Origin: Promethearchaeota archaeon
Lineage (GTDB): Archaea; Asgardarchaeota; Lokiarchaeia; Sigyniarchaeales; SOKP01
Direction: 5' to 3'
Assembly (NCBI GenBank): GCA_030615145.1
Contig: JAUWZT010000136.1
Span: 1 to 9,979 of the forward strand
DNA: 9,979 nt
Under the pieces are notes generated by a model. It did not search any database. It saw only the letters and a program-made list of their open reading frames with translations, and was not told where the DNA came from. The position numbers and the translations under genes were made by a program. Shown piece after piece: positions 1-5,685 of this stretch (position 1 is its first letter; every line of letters starts with the position of its first letter).

Positions 1-416
1 ACTGCCAGAATATTATCCCATATTTTTAAAATTGGAGACGATAGTTGCAAAATTGTTTCCTCTTGCATCTTACGCTCGGAAATATCTCGTAAGACTTCAA
101 CTATTGCTTTAACTCCCTTATATTCTTCAATAATCCCACTGTCAATGTCAAAATAACATTTTCTATTCATAGAAGGTAAAATTAATTCTTTTTCAAATCG
201 AAAATGACTTACATCTTTTACCTTAAATTCTGCTATTGCACAAATTTCGCATGATTGATCTCTATTAAGAAGTGCTTTATAACATGTCTTGCCAATCAAA
301 TCTGTCTTAAAATTTTTCAATGCCTCCTCATTCGCAAACAAAATTTCATAATCATATGATATAACAAAAATTATATCTTTTAGACTTGATAACACATTTT
401 CTATATCTTTACTCAT
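1..416 (-). CDS. PAS-STAS (RsbR-like) sensor/regulatory protein, N-terminal part only
   Basis: This gene starts at ATG 414-416 and runs off the left edge, leaving 138 visible residues. Residues about 5-112 read as a PAS domain. Visible signs are a start like VLSSLKDIIFVISYDYEILF, then ANEEA, then GKTCYKALLNRDQSCEICAI, and a closing VLRDISERK. The Cys45/Cys56/Cys59 pattern is a common PAS variant in sensory proteins. The last visible stretch (about 121-138, ILQLSSPILKIWDNILA) resembles the opening of RsbR-type STAS domains, which often begin with a Ser/Thr-Pro-(V/I)-x-(K/P)-(I/L)-W/D-x-I-L signature. The likely role is cytosolic signal sensing coupled to a STAS interaction module, as in stressosome-type proteins; that is inferred. 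A purine-rich AAGGGG lies about 8 nt before the ATG and supports the start. If the STAS reading is wrong, a PAS-linked histidine kinase or other output is possible, because that part is cut off. Confidence 0.8.
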   Translation of the reverse strand, partial: MSKDIENVLSSLKDIIFVISYDYEILFANEEALKNFKTDLIGKTCYKALLNRDQSCEICAIAEFKVKDVSHFRFEKELILPSMNRKCYFDIDSGIIEEYKGVKAIVEVLRDISERKMQEETILQLSSPILKIWDNILA

Positions 417-450
417 ACTTTATTCCCCTTTTATTATTGAAAAATTAATT

Positions 451-505
451 TTATTTGTATTTAATATAATTTTATTATTATTATTTGTATCTATTGTACA
501 AATAA
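451..505. promoter_or_regulatory. Candidate operator: TTATTTGTA half-sites, two direct and one inverted
   Basis: TTATTTGTA occurs at 451-459 and 481-489. Its exact reverse complement, TACAAATAA, is at 497-505. The latter two form a perfect 9-bp inverted repeat with a 7-nt spacer. The two direct copies are exactly 30 bp apart, close to three helical turns, which would place them on the same DNA face. The cluster lies 35-89 bp upstream of the PAS-STAS start codon, suiting promoter control of that gene. No binding protein is identified. In such AT-rich DNA a chance origin is possible, though a perfect 9-bp arm plus a third copy is uncommon. Confidence 0.4.
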
Positions 506-771
506 AATTAAATAAGCTCCTTTTTTTAAATCTATGCTTTTTTTATGAGGTAGTAGATTAGGTTTTGCCAAAAAAATATCGGAAAATTTCGTTCAAAAAT
601 CGAAATTCAGTAAATCTCCTTATTTTAAAATCAAAAACCATCTATACGTAATTTCTTATCGTTTGACGAATTCCGAAGTACATTATATTAATGATTGCTG
701 ATTTTGAAAATTTATTAAGCAATAATCCTTATAAATGAAATCCTCAAATTATTTTTTAATCATGTTTTTTA

Positions 772-779
772 TTTAAATA
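772..779 (+). promoter_or_regulatory. Candidate TATA box for dapA
   Basis: TTTAAATA lies 57-64 nt upstream of the dapA ATG. Archaeal initiation about 25 nt downstream would give a leader of roughly 35 nt. The same octamer occurs at the predicted promoter of the minus-strand gene at 7353-7670. An alternative box, TTATAAAT, at 729-736 would give a longer leader of about 80 nt. The choice between them is a guess from sequence only. Confidence 0.35.
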
Positions 780-836
780 GTTTTAAAAGTTAAATAGTAC
801 AAGTACAAAAAAAAAGAAAAATTGATATGATTTATC

Positions 837-1736
837 ATGAATAAGCTTGATAAATTGCAAAATGTAATTACTGCAATGATAACGCCCTTTAATGAGGATT
901 TTTCTATAGACGAAGAAAAATATCGCGAATTTATTAGATTTCAGATCGATAACGGCTGTCAGCCTTTAACAATGGGTACTACTGGCGAATCGGCAACGTT
1001 ATCTCATAAGGAGCACCATTACGCAATAGAGATCACGGTTGATGAAGCAAAAAAAAGCGGAAAAGACCCATTTGTATTAGCAGGGACAGGAAGTAATTCT
1101 ACTCAAGAGTCAATATCACTCTGTCAATACGCCGAAAAAGCAGGGGCTGATGGATGTTTAGTAGTTGTTCCATATTATAATAAACCGGTGCAACATTCTT
1201 TAGTAGATCATTTCTCAGCAATAGCCGATTCTGTGTCTTTACCGATAATATTATATAACGTACCTAGTCGAACAGGTCGAAATTTAGAACCTGAAACCGT
1301 ATCCAAATTAGCTTACTCTAAAGATAATATTGTTGGAATCAAATGTGCCAGTGGAAATATAGATCAAATTACCAAGTTTGTAAAAACAACACCAGAAGAT
1401 TTCATAGTACTTAGTGGTGATGATGGAATGACATTCCACATAATGGCTCTAGGTGGTAAAGGCGTCGTAAGCGTAGCAGCAAATATTATACCCGCTAAAC
1501 TTGTGGAATTCACAAACATAATGCTTAAGGGAAATTGGGAAAAAGCTAAAGAAAAACAGTTCGAACTATACGATCTTTTTAAAGTATTATTTATTGAAAC
1601 TAATCCCGGTCCAGTAAAGCACGCTGCGGAATTAATGGGAATAATGAATAAAAGGATGAGGTTGCCACTAACGCCTCCGTTAGTAGACAATCAAGAAAAA
1701 ATTAAAATAGTATTAAAAAATTTAAATTTAATTTAG
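837..1736 (+). CDS. dapA: 4-hydroxy-tetrahydrodipicolinate synthase (DapA)
   Basis: DapA condenses pyruvate with aspartate-4-semialdehyde, the committed step of diaminopimelate and lysine synthesis, in the cytosol. The 299 residues match the full length of the family's (beta/alpha)8 barrel. Visible landmarks are GTTGES at 47-52 (Thr48/Thr49), PYYNKP with Tyr114, YNVPSRTG at 140-147 (Tyr140 of the catalytic triad, Arg145 for substrate carboxylate), and Schiff-base Lys169 in GIKCASGN. The end, FIETNPGPVK through RLPLTPP, is typical of the family. Residues matching the E. coli lysine feedback site are also present: Ser52, Ala53, His57, His60, Asn87, Glu91 and Tyr113. Lysine inhibition is therefore plausible. 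No clear Shine-Dalgarno motif precedes the ATG, but family alignment supports this start. dapB follows 26 bp downstream and is probably co-transcribed. Confidence 0.96.
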   Translation: MNKLDKLQNVITAMITPFNEDFSIDEEKYREFIRFQIDNGCQPLTMGTTGESATLSHKEHHYAIEITVDEAKKSGKDPFVLAGTGSNSTQESISLCQYAEKAGADGCLVVVPYYNKPVQHSLVDHFSAIADSVSLPIILYNVPSRTGRNLEPETVSKLAYSKDNIVGIKCASGNIDQITKFVKTTPEDFIVLSGDDGMTFHIMALGGKGVVSVAANIIPAKLVEFTNIMLKGNWEKAKEKQFELYDLFKVLFIETNPGPVKHAAELMGIMNKRMRLPLTPPLVDNQEKIKIVLKNLNLI

Positions 1737-1762
1737 ATTAGCTTGATTTAAGGTGGAATAAA

Positions 1763-2584
1763 ATGATAAAATTACTAATTTTAGGCCCTACGGGTATAAT
1801 GGGGAAACTCATTAGTGAATTAGCTTTGAAGGACGAAGAAATTGAAGTAGTTGCCGCTTGCGATGTAAATAATATCGGCGAAGAATTAGGAGGGCTCCTA
1901 GCCGTAAAAGATAGGAATAAAATCAAAATCAGTGATGTTAATTATCTTCAAAAAGTTATAGACGAAACTAAGCCAGATGTCGCCGTTGATTTTACTGTGG
2001 CAAAAGCAACAGAAAAAAATTGCAAAATCTGCGTTGAAAACAGAATTAAATGCGTAATTGGAACAACAGCAATGACCCAAGATTTTCTCGATGAAGTCGA
2101 AAAGCTTGTAACAACAAAGAAGGCTCCAGCAGTGATTTCGCCTAATATGGCACCGGGCGTCAACATTTTATTCAAAATGGCATCAATTTTAACTAAATAT
2201 TTAAACGATTGGGATATTGAAGTTATTGAGGTACATCACCACAGAAAGATTGATTCTCCAAGTGGAACGGCATTAAAAATAGGACAAATACTCAGCGATA
2301 CTTTAGGCTCTGAATTCGAAGAAATCGCCAAATTTGGAAGGAATAAAGGACCAAACAAACGGTTGATTGGTGCTAAGAACGAAATCGGAATCCACTCAAT
2401 TCGAGCGGGAGATATTATAGGCGATCACATTATTCTATACGCAGGGCCTGGCGAGAGAATTGAATTAAAACATCAAGCTCATAGTAGGTCGTGCTTCGCA
2501 ACTGGAGCTATTAAAGCGATTAAGTTTATCGTACAAGCTAAAGAAAACAAAATATATACTACAAACGAAGTATTAGGCTTGTAA
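1763..2584 (+). CDS. dapB: 4-hydroxy-tetrahydrodipicolinate reductase (DapB)
   Basis: DapB reduces the DapA product to tetrahydrodipicolinate with NAD(P)H. The 273 residues are a normal full length. The N-terminal Rossmann domain shows GPTGIMG at 8-14, an acidic Asp34 at the end of strand 2 in AACD, and GTT at 100-102. The catalytic loop EVHHHRKIDSPSGTA (156-170) holds the acid/base His158 and Lys162, matching E. coli His159 and Lys163, and the PSGTA substrate loop. The C-terminus has GERIELKHQAHSR and FATGAIKA, as in the family. AGGTGG at 1751-1756, 6 nt before the ATG, is a strong ribosome binding site. The gene is second in a dapA-dapB pair. Oddly, its last ten codons and stop are repeated exactly about 1.47 kb downstream, beyond the next gene. 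Confidence 0.96.
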   Translation: MIKLLILGPTGIMGKLISELALKDEEIEVVAACDVNNIGEELGGLLAVKDRNKIKISDVNYLQKVIDETKPDVAVDFTVAKATEKNCKICVENRIKCVIGTTAMTQDFLDEVEKLVTTKKAPAVISPNMAPGVNILFKMASILTKYLNDWDIEVIEVHHHRKIDSPSGTALKIGQILSDTLGSEFEEIAKFGRNKGPNKRLIGAKNEIGIHSIRAGDIIGDHIILYAGPGERIELKHQAHSRSCFATGAIKAIKFIVQAKENKIYTTNEVLGL

Positions 2585-2696
2585 TTAAAATCTTTTTTAT
2601 ACATCAATAGCATCTTAAAAAGTGAGACAAAATTATAAAAATTTCTCAGAGCAGATCAGTCTTATCATTAACCTGAATTCACAGATTTCATAATGC
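2551..2696 (+). repeat. 146-bp direct repeat, copy 1 (dapB 3' end and trailer)
   Basis: This stretch matches 4025-4170 over 146 bp without indels and with 7 mismatches (about 95% identity by manual alignment). It begins inside dapB, covering its last ten codons (IYTTNEVLGL) and stop, and continues about 112 bp past the stop. The first 56 bp are identical between copies. All seven differences lie in the non-coding remainder (first at 2607 versus 4081). Copy 1 is the one serving a complete gene and is therefore the likely source. Its end contains a degenerate 14-bp tandem pair, AGATTTCATAATGC/AGGTTTCATAATGA, at 2683-2710. Confidence 0.95.
2593..2598 (+). terminator. T-run, probable dapAB terminator
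   Basis: A run of six T's lies 8 bp after the dapB stop, within AAAATCTTTTTTATA. Archaeal RNA polymerase often stops at such T-runs without a hairpin. The same run is present in repeat copy 2 at 4067-4072, where it could end the iron-sulfur gene's transcript. Confidence 0.4.
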
Positions 2697-2708
2697 AGGT
2701 TTCATAAT

Positions 2709-2730
2709 GATAAAATTATATTTGTAATCA
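2709..2730 (+). repeat. 22-bp direct repeat, copy 1
   Basis: GATAAAATTATATTTGTAAT and the following CA lie just after the 146-bp repeat copy 1. They recur at 4004-4025 with one change (T to C), immediately before copy 2. The segment between 2731 and 4003 is therefore bounded by this short repeat as well as by the long one, consistent with an insertion into, or expansion of, a tandem duplication. Confidence 0.8.
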
Positions 2731-2772
2731 GTGCAGATAAGTATTAAATATTTATTTATCATATTTTGAATT

Positions 2773-2790
2773 ATCTATAAACTTATAGAT
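2773..2790. promoter_or_regulatory. Perfect 8-bp palindrome (candidate operator/promoter) of the iron-sulfur gene
   Basis: ATCTATAAACTTATAGAT has perfect 8-bp arms around a 2-nt centre and ends 58 bp before the ATG at 2849. A TATA-like TTAAATAT sits at 2744-2751, which would place the transcription start near 2775, inside the palindrome. That is a classic position for a repressor site. The downstream protein has an N-terminal winged helix, so autoregulation is conceivable but unproven. Confidence 0.4.
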
Positions 2791-2837
2791 GGTGAAAAAA
2801 CCAAATTAGAAAGAAGTACTAAAATGTTAATTTATAT

Positions 2838-2843
2838 AGGTGG
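2838..2843 (+). promoter_or_regulatory. Shine-Dalgarno site fixing the start of the iron-sulfur gene
   Basis: AGGTGG lies 5 nt before ATG 2849 and is the same hexamer used by dapB. The longer reading that begins with GTG at 2840 would start inside this site, so ATG 2849 is the better start. Confidence 0.7.
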
Positions 2844-2848
2844 AAAAA

Positions 2849-3958
2849 ATGGTTGAAAAATTTTGGTATAAAGTAGCAAGGACTATTGCAAAAGCTGGTG
2901 GATTCCCTTTGCCTATAACTGACGCATATATTGAATTGATGCAGGCATTATTGACTGAAGAACAGGCTAAATTCATTTTAATTTTTAGAAAACCTAAACT
3001 AAACATTGATCAACTTAAAGCCAAAACGGACTTAGACGAGAAGTCATTAATTACAATGCTAAATGAATTAACACATAACGGAATAATAACCGGTATTCCT
3101 AGCAGAAGGACGGGAATAATGGTATATACATTGATAGGGCTTATTCCTGGAATTCTTGAATCCACTTTTATGAAAGGGACTACAGGGGAAAGAGAAATAA
3201 ATCTAGCTCATAAATATGAAAAGTTATTTGCTAAAACTACTGAGATTACACAAAATAATTATGATAACATCATAAATCAATACAGAAAATTCCCACCCTT
3301 CGATAGAATTGTTCCTGTTGAAGAAATGATTGACATTCAGCAAGAAAATATACTGCCATATGAAGATGTGAAAAAACTTATAGAAACATTTGATTTAATT
3401 AGTATCGGCACATGTTATTGCAGGCATCAAAAAGAACTTCTAAATGACCAATGTAAGAGAAATGCTCCTAAGCTAACCTGCTTTTTTTTAGGTAGGAATG
3501 CTCAATTTGCCATTGAACATGGTGCTAAGCAAATTTCTAAGAAAGATGCATTGCTTATCTTAAAGGAGGCCGTAAACCATGGGCTTGTTCATAAAGCAAT
3601 TCATGCAAATCTTAATCCTGAAAATGTTGAAGTTACTTTCTGTAACTGTTGTAAATGTTGTTGTATAACCTTCCAATCCTATTATCGGGGAATGGCTCCA
3701 ATATCTTCTCTAACATCATACCTTGCGAACGTGGATAAAGACATTTGTATTGGCTGTAGTACATGTGTTAATATATGCCCTACAGAAGCAATGGAATTGA
3801 TAGAGATGATATCGGTTATAAATCAGAATAAGTGTATTGGATGTGGTTTATGCGCTTATCATTGCCCTGAAAAAGCAATTAAACTCAAAAGAACAGGACC
3901 TAGAAATGTATTTATTCCCCCTCCAAGAATAGAGCAAATTAAAAACATTAAAGTATAG
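2849..3958 (+). CDS. Winged-helix, cysteine-rich 2x[4Fe-4S] ferredoxin-domain protein
   Basis: The product has 369 residues from ATG 2849. Residues about 35-95 look like a winged-helix domain: a helix pair in LDEKSLITMLNELTHNGIIT and a wing near GIPSRRTGIMVYTL. The middle has TCYCRH (Cys189, Cys191) with Cys202 and Cys211, then FCNCCKCCC (Cys265, 267, 268, 270, 271, 272). The C-terminus holds two ferredoxin motifs, CxxCxxCxxxCP at 300-311 and 329-340, enough for two [4Fe-4S] clusters. No transmembrane segment or signal is visible. I recognise the architecture as a widespread family of uncharacterised archaeal and anaerobic bacterial iron-sulfur proteins. Its reaction is unknown; electron transfer or redox sensing is inferred. 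It sits between dapB and lysA but has no known place in lysine synthesis. Repeat copies on both sides suggest that it was inserted here. Confidence 0.88.
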   Translation: MVEKFWYKVARTIAKAGGFPLPITDAYIELMQALLTEEQAKFILIFRKPKLNIDQLKAKTDLDEKSLITMLNELTHNGIITGIPSRRTGIMVYTLIGLIPGILESTFMKGTTGEREINLAHKYEKLFAKTTEITQNNYDNIINQYRKFPPFDRIVPVEEMIDIQQENILPYEDVKKLIETFDLISIGTCYCRHQKELLNDQCKRNAPKLTCFFLGRNAQFAIEHGAKQISKKDALLILKEAVNHGLVHKAIHANLNPENVEVTFCNCCKCCCITFQSYYRGMAPISSLTSYLANVDKDICIGCSTCVNICPTEAMELIEMISVINQNKCIGCGLCAYHCPEKAIKLKRTGPRNVFIPPPRIEQIKNIKV

Positions 3959-4003
3959 GGCTTATAATTTCATAAATAGAATTACTCTTTTTCACAGGAA
4001 TGA

Positions 4004-4025
4004 GATAAAATTATACTTGTAATCA
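4004..4025 (+). repeat. 22-bp direct repeat, copy 2
   Basis: This matches 2709-2730 at 21 of 22 positions and abuts, overlapping by one base, the start of the 146-bp copy 2. Just upstream, TTCACAGGAATGA (3991-4003) also resembles sequence seen near the end of copy 1, so the resemblance is broader than these 22 bp. Confidence 0.75.
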
Positions 4026-4170
4026 ATATATACTACAAACGAAGTATTAGGCTTGTAATTAAAATCTTTTTTATACATCATTAGTATCTTAAAAAGTAAG
4101 ATAAAATTATAAAAATTTCTCAGAGCAGATCAGTATTATCATTAACTTGAATTCACAGGTTTCATAATGC
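4025..4170 (+). repeat. 146-bp direct repeat, copy 2 (orphan dapB 3' end)
   Basis: This is the second copy of the dapB tail. It still encodes IYTTNEVLGL and a stop, with no base changes in the coding portion, although no dapB lies upstream here. It ends at CATAATGC, after which sequence similarity to the copy 1 flank stops. Perfect conservation of a useless coding piece suggests either a recent duplication or gene conversion between copies. Confidence 0.95.
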
Positions 4171-4299
4171 CAACTCTTCATTTAGAATGTCTAAAGGGTA
4201 TCCAGTCCTTAAACGTTCCTTTTTTATAATTTTATCTCGTGATAATATAAATCACTAAAATTTTTATTCTTTTATATGAAATAAAACTGTTGCGATTTC

Positions 4300-5613
4300 T
4301 TATTTCAAATGATCGGGGATAATTTGTTTCTTTAATAAATCATCATATGTTTCTGCTTCTCTAATTTTATGAATATAGCCATTTTTAATTAAGATTTCAG
4401 CAGCTCTTGGTCTAGAATTATAAGTACTGCTCATAGTAAAGCCATAGGCACCTGCATCGAGTATAGCAAGAAACTCTTTCTCATTCAATTCTAGTATTTC
4501 CCTATTCTTACCAAGAATATCTCCAGATTCGCATATTGGTCCTGCAACATCGTATATTAACGTTTTTTCTTTACCCTTTTTATTACATGGTATAATATGG
4601 TGATATGAATTATATAAAATTGGTCTTAATAACGTGTTTAACCCCGCATTTACTCCAGCAAATAGTTTATACCCATTGTTTTTAATTGTATTTATTTGCG
4701 TTAAAAGAATACTCGACTCAGCAGATAAATATCGTCCTGGTTCAATTTTAAAAGCTGGTTCGCCTATATCCTCCGATCTTAATAACTCTATAAAAGGTTT
4801 TATAACAATTTTGCTGTAAACATTCAAACCTAACGGCTCTTCTTCTGGTTGATAAGGAATCCCCAACCCCCCTCCAAAGTCGATAAATTCAAATTTAATT
4901 TCGAGGGTTTTAGCTAATGTTTTAACGATATTAAGATATTTTTCAGTTGGTTTCTCGTAATCGTAAGCGTTAATTATTCCAGAACCAATATGTTGGTGGA
5001 TGCCAAAGTTCTCAAAGCCAAATTCTTTTGCTTTTCTGTAGGCTTCAATTACTTGTTCTTCTAATATGCCAAATTTTATATCTTTACCCGCAGTAATGGT
5101 ATGAATGTGATGTCCCGCTCCAAATTCGGGATTTATTCTAAAAGAAATCGTAGATTTTTCCTTTCCAAGTTTTTCATAAATATCCGCTAATCGTTTTAAT
5201 TGACTTAAACTATCTAAATTAACTAAAACATCGTTTTTAACGGCGAATTCAAAATCGTCGTCCGTAAACATATTACCGGTATAAATTATTTTTTCTGGAG
5301 TAATTCCGGCTTTGAAACATGTAAATATCTCTCCTTGTGATGTACAATCGAAAGATGATCCTTCGGAATTGAGTACCTTTAAAATTGATAAATTAGAATT
5401 AGCCTTAACAGCGAAATGTATTTGGTTTTTCTTGTATTCGGAATTTACTACATTTTTTAACTTTCTATAACGTTCGCGAATCATTTGTTCGTTAATTACA
5501 TAAATAGGAGTACCATATTCTTCAACAATATCTAAAGTATTCATACCAGCAAAATACAACACATCGTCGCGATATTCTAAACCCTTCTTATTTAACCAAT
5601 CAGCATATTTCAA
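4300..5613 (-). CDS. lysA: Diaminopimelate decarboxylase (LysA)
   Basis: LysA removes CO2 from meso-diaminopimelate to give L-lysine, using PLP. The product has 437 residues and fold-type III alanine-racemase architecture. Visible landmarks are PLP-binding Lys70 in FAVKANSNL, HQHIGSG at 206-212, the phosphate loop DFGGGLG at 245-251, EPGR at 291-294, the cross-subunit catalytic GPICESGD at 358-365 (Cys361, Glu362), and AGAYGFTMSSTYNSRPR at 387-403 with Tyr390. The start is TTG. An in-frame stop lies just upstream, and an AGAGGT site is 9 nt before it. The next in-frame Met is residue 24, which would cut off N-terminal sequence expected in the family. The gene lies 72 bp downstream of dapF on the same strand and is probably in one transcription unit with it. 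Carboxynorspermidine decarboxylase is a related family, but length, motifs and neighbours favour LysA. Confidence 0.95.
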   Translation of the reverse strand: MKYADWLNKKGLEYRDDVLYFAGMNTLDIVEEYGTPIYVINEQMIRERYRKLKNVVNSEYKKNQIHFAVKANSNLSILKVLNSEGSSFDCTSQGEIFTCFKAGITPEKIIYTGNMFTDDDFEFAVKNDVLVNLDSLSQLKRLADIYEKLGKEKSTISFRINPEFGAGHHIHTITAGKDIKFGILEEQVIEAYRKAKEFGFENFGIHQHIGSGIINAYDYEKPTEKYLNIVKTLAKTLEIKFEFIDFGGGLGIPYQPEEEPLGLNVYSKIVIKPFIELLRSEDIGEPAFKIEPGRYLSAESSILLTQINTIKNNGYKLFAGVNAGLNTLLRPILYNSYHHIIPCNKKGKEKTLIYDVAGPICESGDILGKNREILELNEKEFLAILDAGAYGFTMSSTYNSRPRAAEILIKNGYIHKIREAETYDDLLKKQIIPDHLK

Positions 5614-5622
5614 CCTTGAATT

Positions 5623-5628
5623 ACCTCT
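5623..5628 (-). promoter_or_regulatory. Shine-Dalgarno site supporting the TTG start of lysA
   Basis: On the minus strand AGAGGT lies 9 nt before TTG (5613-5611). Reading further upstream in frame meets a TAA about 18 nt before the TTG, and no ATG or GTG lies between, so TTG is the only start consistent with this site. Confidence 0.6.
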
Positions 5629-5685
5629 AATTTAATATACAATTTGCTTATTGAATAAAAAACTTTTTAATATTGTTTATTTTAG

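Larger units (their letters stand above)
417..836. other. 420-bp divergent intergenic region between PAS-STAS gene and dapA
   Basis: No gene is visible on either strand. The region must hold the promoters of both the leftward PAS-STAS gene and rightward dapA. It contains the TTATTTGTA half-site cluster (451-505) and TATA-like boxes at 729-736 (TTATAAAT) and 772-779 (TTTAAATA). A weak 7-bp inverted repeat, AATTTCG/CGAAATT, lies at 585-607 with a 9-nt loop. The middle part (about 520-720) holds nothing else I can interpret. No lysine riboswitch core is recognisable ahead of dapA. Confidence 0.6.
3959..4299. other. 341-bp convergent intergenic region holding repeat copy 2
   Basis: The region separates the plus-strand iron-sulfur gene from minus-strand lysA. 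It contains the 22-bp repeat (4004-4025) and the 146-bp repeat copy 2 (4025-4170). The 130 bp beyond copy 2 has a weak 5-bp hairpin (GTGAT/ATCAC, 4240-4256). There is no convincing gene: the short open stretch after ATG 4167 has no family signature. Confidence 0.6.

Noticed and set aside
585..607. Inverted repeat AATTTCG/CGAAATT as a terminator or operator
   Set aside because: The arms are only 7 bp with a 9-nt loop, there is no adjacent T-run, and it is not placed at a gene end.
417..836. Possible lysine riboswitch or other leader RNA ahead of dapA
   Set aside because: No conserved riboswitch core or strong hairpin set is visible. The region is dominated by A/T runs and weak inverted repeats.
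827..844. Five-codon ORF (MIYHE) overlapping the dapA start
   Set aside because: It is too short, has no ribosome binding site, and any AT-rich leader produces such strings by chance.
1364..2175. Minus-strand open frames across dapA and dapB
   Set aside because: They are antisense to clearly conserved dap genes and have no family signature.
2840..2848. GTG start for the iron-sulfur gene
   Set aside because: The GTG is part of the AGGTGG ribosome binding site, and ATG 2849 is 5 nt after that site.
2551..4170. Insertion sequence or CRISPR-type explanation for the direct repeats
   Set aside because: There is no transposase, no terminal inverted repeats and only two copies. The repeat contains part of dapB, which points to duplication or site-type integration instead.
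4167..4229. Short plus-strand frame beginning at the end of repeat copy 2
   Set aside because: About twenty codons with no recognisable family and no ribosome binding site. The antisense reading (GTFKDWIPFRHSK) also could not be tied to any protein.
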